DNA of 64,000 nt. Origin: Podocnemis expansa (lineage: Eukaryota; Chordata; Testudines; Podocnemididae). Location of the stretch: contig ML682028.1 in the NCBI GenBank assembly GCA_007922195.1, forward strand, positions 18,471,214 to 18,535,213, given 5' to 3'. Shown here one piece after another: positions 12,770 to 26,765 of the stretch (its first letter is position 1; each line of letters starts with the position of its first letter). Both the position numbers and the translations under genes were made by a program. Below the pieces are notes generated by a model. That model made no database searches. It saw only the letters and a list, made by a program, of their open reading frames with translations, and had not been told where the DNA came from.

Positions 12770-13260
12770 AGAGAAAAAAAATCATTCTGTCGCATGTAAA
12801 AAACCCCCGGTATGAAATACTTCCAATTGCCGACAGAAAGCCCCCTGCTCCCTCTGCACTCAGCTGATCTGGATCAGCTTCTTTGCTGCCGTTTTTGTGC
12901 CTCTTGATTTCTATGCGGAAACTGGCTCTATTTTTACCCGGATAAAGCTGATCAGATTTGCAGTAATTGGCTGGATAAACAGATGCATGCTGCACATAGC
13001 AAGTTAATGGGATACATTCAGTGGCCAGCAAGCACACACAGCCCAGGCCCAGCACAGAGAAACAATTAAGCGTATTTATTGTACACGTGGAGTCTGGTCA
13101 TTAACCCTCTCACATATACTCCTCAAATGTATTTCTTTGGGGAGATATTGAGTGTGATTGTGGAGTATAAAACAGCCCCCCATGTTCTATAAAGCTCCGA
13201 ACAAACCAGTATTAAACCTGAATATGTGCAACAGTTTCTCTTTCTTGTTAACCCAGCTCC
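12770..13260. other. Candidate conserved non-coding block
   Basis: This stretch lacks recognisable repeats, keeps several CpGs outside a CpG island, and is dense in homeodomain-like and nuclear-receptor-like words (AGTAATTGGC, GATAAACAG, AAGCTGATCAGATTTG, GGATCAGCTTC). Such composition is typical of old enhancers upstream of neural genes. There is no direct evidence of conservation from one sequence. Confidence 0.25.
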
Positions 13261-13662
13261 TGACTTTCAACGATGCATAAGAGATTATTAGCACCACAAC
13301 GGTCACGCGCTAAGATGGAAAAGGCCAACCTCCTTCGAGGAATAACATTTCCAGCCATTTCAATCGCTTTCATAACCTGTAATCTACTGGGAGATTAGCA
13401 ATAACCCTACTTGGTACAATATCATTCTGTGGTCTTTTGTGGGAGATTAGTTAGAGACCAAAGAGATAAGGGAATGCTGGGGGCACATCCAGCTCACTTT
13501 ATTCTAATGAAACACAATTAACTGGGGACAGGAAAAGAGGGAAGAAAGTTAAAATGAAAAGCTATCAAGGCTCTGGTGAGGTATGTTTCATTCTGATGTC
13601 ATAAGAAATGGTGAAACAGGCAATTCAGACTGATCTATGCAAAGTAACTGCAGTAAGACAAC

Positions 13663-13797
13663 CAAACAAGGAGTCCTGTGGCACTTAAAGACTAACAAAT
13701 ATATTTATTGCATGAGCTTTCGTGGGAGAAAATCCCACCCTGTCAGACACTTTGAAGATTGTTTTACTGAACTAGACTAACATGGCTGCCCCTCTGG
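13663..13797. mobile_element. Foldback hAT element, partial
   Basis: AAACAAGGAGTCCTGTGGCA, GACTAACAAATATATTTATT, GCATGAGCTTTCGTGGGAGA and then TTTTACTGAACTAGACTAAC with terminal GGCTGCCCCTCTGG. One arm plus the right terminal repeat is present; the left terminal repeat is missing. Confidence 0.8.
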
Positions 13798-14904
13798 ATC
13801 TTGGGAACAACAGGCAGTAAGACACATTCTCGTCAGAGCAGGATATGTAACAAAGTCATCAAAAGGAGGCGCATGGAAGCTCCTCTGATACTTGTTTGAC
13901 ACTAGAGTAGTTTCAGAGACCTCACAAGTGTTACTCCTGATCGTGGCCTACATGAAAGATATCAGGCCTCTTTTTCACTGCATAAGTAACTTTAACATGC
14001 ACCTGTCCTGTGAACAGCAGCAGCCCACGAGCAGACCTTCTTCATGCATACATGGATGTCACTCCCAGGTCAAGATGGAGAGCTCATAAACATGCGTGTC
14101 AGGCCCTCATCTCGTTCCAGAAAGCCTCCCCATACGTCCTATTGCCAAAGACCAACAGACCAACCTCCCTGAAGATTTCAGCTGAGCAGGAGGAGGACAG
14201 CTAACTTCCACACTGTGCCTCACTGCTGGGGAAGGCTGGGTCTGTTTCATTTTTAAATAGAGAGTGCCTACAGACAGACCTGTCCCCTGAGTATAAAAAG
14301 CCAAAATCTTTGCTCCTTTTGTCACAGACAGCAGCAATCCACAGTATGTATCTCTAGTGCCCATTCCATTCACTTGTGCCATAGGCATTGATGGGAACTT
14401 CACATGCAGAACAAGGGCCTAGCATATACTGTAGAGATCTGCATGCTATGGATCAAATAGCAGAATTTTGCACAAAGAGTCCATGAGCCACAAAAAGCCA
14501 GTGCAATATATTGGTTTCTGGCCTTTGCAAATGCCACATGCAAATATTGTTATTGGTCTGGTTTTAGTTCATGGCTATTATTGAGCATGAAGTGTACAAA
14601 CAAATACCAAAAAACCTAAAGAACACCTCTTTGTTACCAGAAGAGTCCATGAGATCCAGTTACTTATTTTCTGCCCAGTGTCACCAACATTGTGGTTTGC
14701 AAAATCAGGATAAATTGCTCCAGAGATGATTAGTAATGAGGATTATAACATTAGATTTGGAGTGGACGAAGCAGTGGGCTTAGACGGACTCTTAAGAGAA
14801 CAAAAGCCTATGGCCATAGAGAGAACCAAAATCTCATATCCAAACACTCAGAGATTTTAAAGAGTTGAGCATCTTGTTAACAACAAGGGATATTAACAGG
14901 AGAA
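13798..14904. other. Intergenic, no gene recognised
   Basis: Nothing beyond chance open frames was recognised between the hAT and the CR1 that follow each other here. Confidence 0.4.
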
Positions 14905-15485
14905 TCGTACATGCAGGTGGTAATTGTCCCACGTGGCTCAGCACTTAACCGGTGAGGCCTCAGCTGAAGTATTATGTCCAGTTCTGGGCCCACCACCCTT
15001 TAGAAAGGAGGTAAACTTATTAGAGAGAGTTCAGAGAAAAGGAAAAAAAAAAAGATAAAAGTTTTAGAAAACTTGACTTGTGAGGAAAGGTAAAAAATAC
15101 TGCACATGTTTAGTTTTGAGAAAAGAACATGAGAGATGGGGAACTTACAGTCTTCAAATACATTAGGGGCTGTTATAAAAAGGCTGGAGATCTATTGTTC
15201 TCCATGTCCACTGAAGGTAGGGCAAGAAGTGATGGGCTTAACCTACAGCAAAGGAGGTTGATGTTAGATATTAGGAAAAACTTTCTAACTCCCTAAAATA
15301 TTTTTAACTATTAGTTAAACACTGGAACAGGCTTCCAAGGGAGACTGTGGAACCCCTGTCATTGATGGGTTTTGAGAACATGCCAGACAAATCTCTTTCA
15401 TAGCTGGGCTAGGTTTACTTGGTCCTCCCTCAGCAAGAAGCTGAAATGATGGCTTCTCAAGGTTCCTTCCATGTCTATGATTTGA
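14905..15485 (+). mobile_element. CR1 LINE 3' region
   Basis: The plus strand reads through the C-terminal end and 3' UTR of a CR1 element: GTCCAGTTCTGGGCCCACCA, GAGAGAGTTCAGAGAAAAGG, GGGGAACTTACAGTCTTCAA, ATATTAGGAAAAACTTTCTA, GAACAGGCTTCCAAGGGAGA, TGTGGAACCCCTGTCATTGA and the 3' end TTCCTTCCATGTCTATGATT. The reading frame is broken and low-complexity A runs have grown at about 15,040. The 3' terminus is near 15,485. Confidence 0.85.
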
Positions 15486-17674
15486 AGCTGGAAGCAGATT
15501 TTATAACTCATCTGATTTTCCACAGTGGGTCAAAGCAGACCTCCCTCATCTCCAGAGCCAAGTGCCACTAAAGTTTATGAGATCTGAGACAGGGATCCTT
15601 GATATGGTCTAGGTCTATATCTATTCCCTAGTAGTAGACAACAGAAGAGGAGACAAGTAATGGCCTAAGAACAACTTCTCCAGATTTCTGAATGGGATCT
15701 GGGAAACCCCCAAAAAGGACTGACTGCCAGAGATTCCCCCATTATCATTTTGCAGAGCCTTTTACAGGCTGCGAGAAGATTCAGCCTGGGGACGTGGGCC
15801 ACCACTGCCCTGCACCTTGAAGAATTATTTACACAAGCGTGATGCTTCCCAGGGGATCTCAGGATTGGGTAATCCCTCTCCTCCACCTGCTCTTAGTGTG
15901 AGGATGTCTTGTCTGTGCTTGCTGTCAGCCATGTCCCTGAAACCACCGGCATTTGGCAATATCACCCCTGCCTTCCAAGCCTCTGAACGCCTCTCTTTCT
16001 GTGCAGTGATAGACACTAACCAAGCCCTCCACCCCCTGAGTTCTCCAAGCATCCCTCTAGAGAGTGCTCAGCCCTTGTGCCACAGGACACTCACCAAATA
16101 GGAACACACAAAGGAATAGTATGCACCAACTTGTGAGACTCAAGTTAGCATCAGACAGAGAGATGTGCATCTATGTAGTGAAAACAAGAATACATTTATG
16201 ATAAAAGAACATTCATGTGGTAGCAAATGAGAATATCGGAAACAAATGCTTACATATGAAGCAAAATCATAACATGCTTCCTAGAGCCTAAATGTATCCT
16301 CCTATGAGACAGCTGATTTGGATGCCTTTTCCCCAGTGTTTTCATTTACTTTGTCTGAGATCCCTTCTCATCAGGTCAAGCCTTCTGGTGGCTTGAACTC
16401 AGGGACTGAAGGAATCTCTGGGCATTCATCTATACCCTGGATGTTGTTTCAAAAGTTCATTTGTCAAAGGTCCTACATAGGATAAGGAGCAGATTTCATT
16501 TTTTTCCTCCAGCCCCTGATGTGTATTGATTAGCATTTTGCTCAGACTATATATTACCATCTATTGTGCCTCATGCAGTACTCATAAACTGCACATGAAC
16601 AGCCAAAGAAAATTCAGTCTTTTGCCCTTTGCATGCCAGGAAAATGTGGATTTTGGAGACCTGTCTTAAATCACAGACCCAGAGAACACAATTTTTAGTA
16701 TATATAAATAACTTCACATATTTTCTGTACTTAATCTCAGAATAATGATGATCCTCAGCATGAGACAGGCTTTCATTAGAGACCTTACTTGACTGTTTTT
16801 GCCACACTAATATGTAGGTATCAAACCCAGGAGATTCCTCTAACACTTATGCACCCCTCTACATTTAGCATCAAGCAGTCTTTGGATCACAACTAGGGCA
16901 GAGTGAGTAGATGTAAAGTATTACCAAATCAGGTAGGTCTGATGGCAGCTTAAGTCACCATATCCCTGCTAGCTTCAGCATGAGCCTGCCGGACAAATGA
17001 TTACCCCGGGGTCTAGCTGTGCTCACACAACCCATTCTACAATACACATTGTGATGGCTTCTCTGCTAGAGCTACCTAGATTAACTGAGCTCCGGTCACA
17101 CCCTAAGACTGCCAAAAAACTATACCCTGAAAGTGAAGGAGCACCTTGATTACAATTAGTTACACTTGTGTAACCCTGCTAAATATTCTGATGTTCCGCA
17201 CCTGTAATGGAGGGGGAGATCTGAAGACAATTGAGTTCCATGGGGATACCCAAGAGCAGAATTTGTCTTGCAAAATCTTTGGTTTTGGAGGTGAGAAGGA
17301 AGGAACGCAGCTTGATGGTCAGATCACAGCAGGAATCTAAAGCTAGGAAACACCCTACTTTTTTCCTTTCAAGGCCAGAAAATCCGATCAATAGCATCTG
17401 AGACACAATCAACCTGGATCCCTACAATAGTGTCTTTTCAGAGACTCTTTTAAATGTAGGATCACATGCTAAAGATTTCCCAGTAACTGGGGACACAAGA
17501 AAACATGAAAATACAATACATCTGAGGATCTGTTTCTAAAACATAGTGTCTTCTAATGTTTCCTACAATGTTAGAAGATGCTGATGGATTGTAGGTATCA
17601 GTGAAGAAACAGAAATTAGAAGATGATTCTCCATCATGTGCAATTTTTAAACCTACATCAGAGGTCCTTCTGAA
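15486..17674. other. Intergenic, no gene recognised
   Basis: No coding exon or confident repeat was recognised. The part at about 16,150-16,560 has the feel of an interspersed repeat but no diagnostic termini were found. Confidence 0.35.
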
Positions 17675-17790
17675 AGATATGTGCTAGTTAAAGCTGGAAA
17701 TAATTTGATGAAGTTTTATGTTATGCATAAGTCAGACTGGATGATCTCAGTGATCCCTTCTGGCATTATAATTTATGAATCCATGAATAA
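17675..17790 (+). mobile_element. CR1 LINE 3' tail
   Basis: AAGTCAGACTGGATGATCTC, GTGATCCCTTCTGGCATTAT and AATTTATGAATCCATGAATA match the 3' terminal part of CR1 (consensus order: GGTCAGACTAGATGATC...GTCCCTTCTGGCCTT...TCTATGAATC). Confidence 0.75.
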
Positions 17791-18089
17791 AATAGTAAAA
17801 CGGCTAAAAAAAAGAAAATGGTCTTCAGTCACTACAACATTACACTGGTTGTTGCTTGCATGAAATTAAATGAAAGGTATCTTTCCATTTGTAGAGGTGT
17901 AGCTGCTTCAACGTCAGCTGATTCGTAACATCAAATTAATAACGAGAAGTGAGATGCACCTCCCACAGCACAAAGCCTGTTTGCCAAGAGCAAGATGCAG
18001 CAATTTCTCCTATAGTCTCCATTTATTTACAGATGCCATGCTGGCTCCATCCACACACAGTATGGCATCGAACTGATTTATAATCGATC

Positions 18090-18303
18090 TTGTCCCAGCA
18101 TGATAGGACCTCCTTGTCATTTGTGAGGATAGTCTGGTTTGGCCAATGTACATGGCAGAGGAGTATTGCTGGCATACATCACATTAGTAGATGTGCAGGT
18201 GAATGGGCTCCTGATGGTGTGGCTGACGTGATCAGGACCTTTGATGGTGTCACTTGAGAAGATATGCAGGCAGAGTTGGCAATGGGGTCTGTTGCAGGGA
18301 TAA
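18090..18303 (-). mobile_element. Penelope-like element, endonuclease (GIY-YIG) part, reversed
   Basis: Read on the minus strand, this segment encodes a remnant of the C-terminal endonuclease of a Penelope-like retroelement: a cysteine cluster C-N-R-P-H-C-Q-L-C, then S-D-T-I-K-G-P and T-I-R-S-P-F-T-C-T-S, and in another frame the M-Y-I-G-Q-T block. The frame change between these parts shows a short deletion. The similarity may extend leftward to about 17,960. The neighbouring plus-strand piece at 18,304-18,765 belongs to the same element. Confidence 0.65.
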
Positions 18304-18765
18304 GGAGCACCCAGAAATCATCTACTACAGGAGTGGTTCTCAACTTTTTGCAATTCATGACATTCTTGGTAGCATATCATGACCCCACAGAACAGACTAG
18401 CCCACCTTGCCCAGACCAAATCCAGCCATTGCCCCAGGTCTCTGTGACACACTTACCACTGTGTGGTGACACAGTAATGCATCCTGACACAGTGGTCGAG
18501 AACCACTGTACTGGGACAAGTCCTACAAGGAAAACAACAGAATGCCACTGATCATCACCTACCACCCCCAGCTATACCCTCTCCAACACATCATCAAGGA
18601 TCTACAACCTATCCTGAAAGACAATCCCTCACTCTCTTATGCCTTGGGAGATAGGCCAGCCCTCGCTTACAGACAGACCCCCAACCTGAAGCAAACATTC
18701 ACCCACAACTACTGACCATGCAACAGTAACATTCACCCAGGACCCTATTCCTGCAATAACCTCCT
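18304..18765 (+). mobile_element. Penelope-like element, reverse transcriptase C-terminal part
   Basis: On the plus strand the sequence matches the region just upstream of the endonuclease in sauropsid Penelope-like elements: AATCATCTACTACAGG, then after the MITE at 18,331-18,508 GGACAAGTCCTACAAGGAAA, AACAGAATGCCACTGATCAT, CTCTCCAACACATCATCAAG, TACAACCTATCCTGAAAGAC, TTGGGAGATAGGCCAGCCCT and GACCCTATTCCTGCAATAAC. Stops and indels show that it is inactive. Its order and orientation relative to 18,090-18,303 imply inversion of the 5' piece. Confidence 0.65.
18331..18508. mobile_element. hAT MITE inserted in the Penelope-like element
   Basis: Terminal inverted repeats AGTGGTTCTCAAC and GAGAACCACTG frame a 178-bp non-coding element of the same Charlie/hAT class as that at 3,148-3,334. 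It separates AATCATCTACTACAG from ACAAGTCCTACAAGG, which are adjacent in the Penelope-like sequence. The flanks TACTACAG and TACTGGGA may be an eroded target duplication. Confidence 0.65.
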
Positions 18766-18769
18766 TGAT

Positions 18770-20189
18770 CCTAATTGTGGCCTCTAGATGTTACTCTAAT
18801 AGAGGCCAGAGCTTACCAAACATATATTCTGACAGAATTAAAATATATTACTATTCTGGGGGTAATGCGTTTCAATGGATGGGGTGCAAAATTATTCACA
18901 GAGATGGAGGTGAATTAGAATGCTACATCTAAAAACCTCCCTAGGCTCGGATAAATGCAGACGGATCTCAAATCAACAGTCCATCCTTTTTCAGAAAAGC
19001 GCTTAAACACTTATTTGACTTCAAACATATGCCTTAGTCTCATTGATACCACTGTACTCTAAGTGCTTGCTTAAATGTAAGTTGATGGTTAAATGTTTTG
19101 CTGAACTGGAACCTCAGATCTGAGTCAAGATCCAAACACCTTGTCTCGAGCCCAGCGTGCATGACGGATGATAACAGAAAGACTGTGCAGTTATCAAAGC
19201 GTGTGGTTGACAGCCAATAAAATCTCAAATATTTTCTGATACAGTCTCGCACACCTCACAATTCTTCTTTGAAAGGCTTAGCCCCTTGTAAACAATACTA
19301 AAAATATTATTTCCTGAGATTCAAAGTCCCCCTTTTAATACATGCAACTAGAAGCCTGGCTCCTGTAAACAAGTAAGCATGTTTCTCCAGTGGGACTGTT
19401 CAGATGTGTAAAGTGAGGCCACATCTTTTCAGGATTGGGACCAAATTCTCTGCTGCTCTAACTACAGCTCTGCTGAGTGTGGTCTGGTGAAGCTGCAGTA
19501 TATTTATCGCTTTCTAGCCTGTCAGATTTGTGAGAGCACCTGTAGGATCCTTGCCTGTGCTTGCTGCTGGCCCTTTGCTACCTTACACAATTTTGTGGGG
19601 GAAGAATGGTCTTAAAGTGCCATGTGGTTAGGGGTCAGACAAACGTAATACCCATCGCATGGCTGTGCAGATGCTTTATTAATACGGCTCGGCCACTGGC
19701 GTTTGCATTAAACGGCAAAGATCGATAGCTCATTAATCATTCCTTTTTGCAGCATCAGTGCGCTTGGCCCTGTACAGCAGGCAGGTTCTGCCCCAAGACT
19801 TGACAGCCGGGCTTAACAACCTGTTTGGCCTCTTCTCTTTAAGACAAATCTCCTTCTGGTTTCTTTCAAACAGGGGCCCCAAGTGCAGACCCCCAGCCAA
19901 CCATTGTGGGGGGTAAGGAGGGAGGAGGAACTCAGAGGCAGCAACATAAAGAAAAGAGGCAAAGCAGAGGGTGTCTTTTCTGCGGCCTGTTTTCTCTGAG
20001 ACAACCCTCCTGAGTCCAGGGAGCAGCAGCAGCCCCCAGCTCTTTAAATCCAGGCTGAGGCTGGAGCCCTGCTCCTGGCTAAGGAAGATTTATAACCATG
20101 CACAGACCCCCAAAAAAGTGTGTGTGTGGGGGGGGACTGAAGCAAGAGCCTCCCCAGACTGGAGCTGCAAAAGAAAGAAAACCCCCCAA
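18770..20189. other. Proximal upstream region of JPH3
   Basis: No gene or clear repeat was recognised. About 19,640-19,790 has isolated CpGs and AT-rich homeodomain-like words (TTTATTAATACGG, CATTAAACGG, CTCATTAATCATTCC) and might be a proximal regulatory element; this is inference. Confidence 0.3.
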
Positions 20190-20277
20190 AGCCCACCCCG
20201 CATTGCTCAGCTCCTTCCCCATCCTCTGCACCCCGGCTCCCGCCAGCATCCTTGCGCCGCGCCGCTCGTGCAGGGCG

Positions 20278-20355
20278 CGTGTGAGCGCGTGTGAGCGCGC
20301 GTGTGCACGCGGCCGGCGGCGAGCCGGAGCCGGAGCCGGATCCGGAGCGGGAGCC
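20278..20355. repeat. GC-rich simple repeats in the JPH3 promoter
   Basis: An alternating GT/GC tract (GCGTGTGAGCGCGTGTGAGC, then GCGCGTGTGCACGCG) covers about 20,278-20,311, directly followed by imperfect GAGCCG units at about 20,321-20,355. The first could adopt Z-DNA; the second is a short unstable-type repeat. Both lie inside the CpG-rich promoter. Confidence 0.7.
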
Positions 20356-20629
20356 AGACGCCGCATTGCCGCTGCGCCCCCCACCCAGGATGGTGCCGGT
20401 GCCAGGGCTGGGGCGGGCCGAGGGCACAGAGGTGGGGCCGGCAGCCCTGGCTCCTCCCGAGACCGGGATTTTTATTTAATTGTTGGCTTTCGGCCTCCCC
20501 CCCCTGGCCCTCTCCCGGTTTTTAGGTGGAGTCCTTTGCACCAAGCTGCTGCTGTTCCCCCTCCTTTTTGGGGTGAGCGCTTTGGCCAGCAGCAGGAGAA
20601 GGGACTGATCCGCAGGATCCTCCTAGAGA

Positions 20630-20686
20630 ATGACTAACCCCAGGAAGCTGACTGGAGCAACACCCTGGAGCTGGTGCATGATTTAG
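20630..20686 (+). promoter_or_regulatory. Upstream ORF in the JPH3 5' UTR
   Basis: An ATG at 20,630 opens an 18-codon frame that ends with TAG at 20,684-20,686. A second in-frame ATG at 20,678 begins ATG-ATT-TAG. If transcription starts upstream of 20,630, scanning ribosomes would meet this small ORF 84 bases before the JPH3 start. No function is claimed for the peptide; the possible role is damping of translation. Confidence 0.4.
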
Positions 20687-20761
20687 ATTTGATTAAATAA
20701 TCGGCTGGTTTTCCCCTCCCCCCCGCCTTTTTTTTCACCTTTTGGGGGATTTGCAAACTGA

Positions 20762-23690
<2,929 letters not shown>

Positions 23691-23699
23691 TGTCATCAC

Positions 23700-24000
23700 C
23701 CGCCACTCTTCCTGTCCTGCTCACAGACACAGGCTTCTGCACCCCGCCCAACACACACATTGTACTCACACCTGTCTCTCACACACATCCCCCATATACA
23801 GATCACAGACTCTCACACCTCCCACACAGATACACTCATCACCAGGCGCACGCTCAGGCTCACCACACATACCCCACATGGTCCCTCAGACCCAGACAGA
23901 TGCTCATACTGACACTCTCCCCAACTCATCCACTCAGACTACATAATTATGTCCCATCCGCCCAGAGAACCACACACGTAACACATGCAGGAGGGTGTTT
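23700..24000. repeat. CA/CT-rich low-complexity region
   Basis: The plus strand is dominated by C, A and T with scattered CACACA and CTCACAC words for about 300 bases, the decayed remains of a CA-type microsatellite. Open frames crossing it are compositional artefacts. Confidence 0.65.
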
Positions 24001-24239
24001 ACCTCCAATACCCAGGCACATCTCACTTACATGCTGATGTACATAGCTCTCTGACTCTCTCTCTCTCTTCCCCCACCCTTCCATGCACAGACTCGGAGCT
24101 ATAACTCCCACACCCAGTATTTTGCAAAGATATCCTTCCCCTAAGTTCCCTGTGCCCAAACCTTTGCTGTCCTCTAGTCCCAGACTCCTGCTTATCCCCA
24201 TTCATAAACATACACACAACCAGGCTTCAAATGACTGAT

Positions 24240-25290
24240 TTATGGCATGCCTAATGTCAAGTTCTGATTTATGGGCCTGATTTACCACTAGCTTACTGCG
24301 ATTTTACACCAGTGTCACTTCATTGATTTTGATGATGTTACACCACCCTCGAACAGGATTAATGCAGAAGTGATGCTTTGCTCTGTTTTTCCTAAATGCT
24401 GTGTTTTATGGAGCTCCTGATCAGAAATCTTTGAAAGACTCTGTTTCAGGAAGGGTCATTACTGTGGGTCTGACTTTAAGGAAGTGAATTGTCCCATTTA
24501 ATTCATTACCAAATCAAAACCTTGGCCTAGCTCTGGTGAAAATATTAAACACTTTCCCCCAAACTGAACTATGCGAAGGGAATTAGGGAGAAATTATAAA
24601 GCCATACTTCAAGTAGAAAATAAAGAGCTGCCACAGAAATCCTTTAAAAAAGAAAATTCCAACCAGAGGAGAAAGCTTTGGAATTTGAAGCAGATTTTTC
24701 CTTGACTGCTAATGTAATGGCTGCTAAGAGGGGGGCCTGTAGAAATTAAGCAAGTTTCAAATTAATTGTTGTCCATCTCAGCCCTAAAAATGGCTACTGA
24801 AAAAAATAGCCTTAAAGCTCTTTTTCTTTACTATCCACCTCTCTTTTAGCTGTTTTAGATTTGGAAATTGAGGCAGTGCTGGGTAAAGAATACCAGGAAG
24901 CAGGACTCGCTTAAAATATCTACGTGATAGAGTAGCGACTATGCCTGACTGACGTTAACAATTTGAATTAACCTCACCAAACCCCAGAGGAAAAAACCTA
25001 CAGCTTCATCAATCTCTAGTCTCTGGAGACTCCCTTGTGTGTCTTTTCAGGACCTTGGAGAGAGGCAGTAGCACTGTGCTGGTCCGGCACAAACTCCAAG
25101 CTAAGAAAATTTACTCCACCTTTAGTGGGAGGCTTACAAAAGGTGCTAAGCAGCTCTAGGTCCGTCTCTCTAACAAACCCAACAAATCGGGGGTGAAGAG
25201 TTTGAGTAAATCAAGTGAGCATTCTTTTAACTCCAGAAAGTGCACTCCATCAGAAACTCAGCGTAGGATGCTTCACACAATAAGAAACTC
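24240..25290. other. Intron 1, mostly unrecognised
   Basis: A piece at about 24,265-24,360 (TTTACCACTAGCTTACTGCG, TTTTACACCAGTGTCACTTC) resembles the abundant 'TTACACCAG' repeat motif also seen at 59,230-59,290. The rest shows no gene or clear repeat. Confidence 0.35.
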
Positions 25291-25397
25291 CAAAGGGGTA
25301 GCCGTGTTAGTCTAGTTCAGCAAAACAAAAGGGGAGTCTTTTGGCACTTTGAAGACTAACAGAATTTTTACGACAAGACTCCTCTTTTGTTTTGCAA
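25291..25397. mobile_element. Foldback hAT element, internally deleted
   Basis: The left terminal repeat CAAAGGGGTAGCCGTGTTAG is intact and is followed by TCTAGTTCAGCAAAACAAAA, GGAGTCTTTTGGCACTTTGA and GACTAACAGAA; the element then jumps to the inverted arm AAGACTCCTCTTTTGTTTTG, so most of the interior is missing. Confidence 0.75.
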
Positions 25398-25859
25398 TAA
25401 GAAATGTTTCTCTCCCCATCTCCTCTTTTATCATATCATGAACCAACAGGGTAAAAAGCCAAAAGACCACCAAAGCCTACATGCAAGAATGCTCCTGTGC
25501 CATACGTCAGTGCTGTTAGCGGGGTTTATATGTGAGTCTGGCATCTGAAGTCTCAGGACAGATATCTGGTGTTGTGTGGCCCTAATAATTTGTATATCTT
25601 ATAAATCACTTACTGTCATCCCAACCAAAAGGATTACCGTCAATATCTATCTTGCACGGTCTTCCTTGTCTGCTTGGCAGTGTGAATAATTTACTTGCTG
25701 GGCAAGGCAAGTATCATTTGTATTTTCACAAGGCAATGATGAGCAATTTGACTTTGTGCCTGGGCTAGCAAATTTTCATGGCAGTTTTGGAAGACTGGCA
25801 CAGAGGCAAACAATGCTTTGTGAACACTAATTAAAAAAGGGAAGAGACAGAAGCTGATG

Positions 25860-26150
25860 GGAATACTCAGGCCCGCAGGCTGGAGGTGGAGCTGTCAGGC
25901 CTAGTGGTCAGAGACAGAATCAGGTGTCCAGGGCAGGGTTGCAGCAAGACTGGAATAGGAGCAGGGAAGTGGCAATGAGTAGGGCTGGTGCAGCACTAGG
26001 AACAGGGCTGGGGCAGACAAAGGCTTGAGGAGTCTCTTGCCACTATCAGGCAAGAACGAGTTCCATGCTCTGGTGCAGTGTTGAGCAGACTGAGGTGCTG
26101 TTCCTCCTGTGATGCTAAGTTACTTGGTCTGTGAGTCACAAGACCAGTTC
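25860..26150. repeat. Purine-rich interspersed repeat
   Basis: GGAGCAGGGAAGTGGCA, GGAACAGGGCTGGGGCAGAC and GAGCAGACTGAGG recur in the same style at 63,755-64,000 (GGAGCAGGGACCTGGAGCAG, GAGCAGACTGAGGAGG), suggesting two copies of one repeat family. The family is not identified. Confidence 0.35.
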
Positions 26151-26156
26151 CTGGCT

Positions 26157-26225
26157 TAGGGTGACCAGATGTCCTGATATCGTAGGGACAGTCCTGATAT
26201 TTGGGGCTTTGTCTTATATAGGCTG
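26157..26225. mobile_element. Left half of a mariner-like MITE
   Basis: TTAGGGTGACCAGATGTCCT, then CGTAGGGACAGTCCTGATAT, TTGGGGCTTTGTCTTATATA matches a common sauropsid element starting AGGGTGACCAGATGTCC. The right end (GGTCACCCT) is missing, so the copy is truncated at about 26,225. Confidence 0.65.
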
Positions 26226-26664
26226 GGGGCCGTGGATTTGGTGGCAGTGCCAGCGAGTGGGCCAGGGGCCTGACAGCGACCCCAGTGAAAGCCGGCAGCC
26301 ATGCTAGAAGGTGGGGGAGCTGGGAGGTCTGGGCAGCGTGGCTGGTGGGGACCCCAGCGAGGCAGGTGTGTGTGGCAGAAGTCAAGAATCGGGCTCCGTA
26401 TGCAGCCTGGGAGGTTCTCATCCTTGACTTTTGCCCCAGGTCCCAGAATCCCTCAGACTGCCCCTGTAGGCGCCAATCATCCCCCAATCCCACTTCTTAT
26501 CTGCTCAGCCTAACCTGCCTTGTCTACAGGCTGGAACCTAGCACAGGAGTGACTTATCACTGCACACATCAGCTCGGGTCAGTGGATGGGAGATGGAGGG
26601 GAGGTTGGGCATTAGGGGGCCTGAAGTCCATAGTCCAGTCTGCCCCTGTTTGGCCTAACTTAAG

Positions 26665-26765
26665 ACTGTTACTGTTTCCATGCCTCCGTTTCCTCATCTA
26701 TGGAACGAGACAGTGACATTTAGAACGCTGCTTTTGTCTCATGCTTTGAGATCCACAAACAAAAG
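26665..26765 (+). repeat. MIR-like SINE fragment
   Basis: ACTGTTTCCATGCCTCCGTT, TCCTCATCTATGGAACGAGA and the ending CTCATGCTTTGAGATCC match the 3' half of MIR in plus orientation. Confidence 0.5.

Noticed and set aside
20044..20637. Overlapping open frames on both strands in the CpG-rich promoter
   Set aside because: They are low-complexity (Pro/Ala/Gly/Arg-rich) and caused by GC-rich DNA without stop codons.
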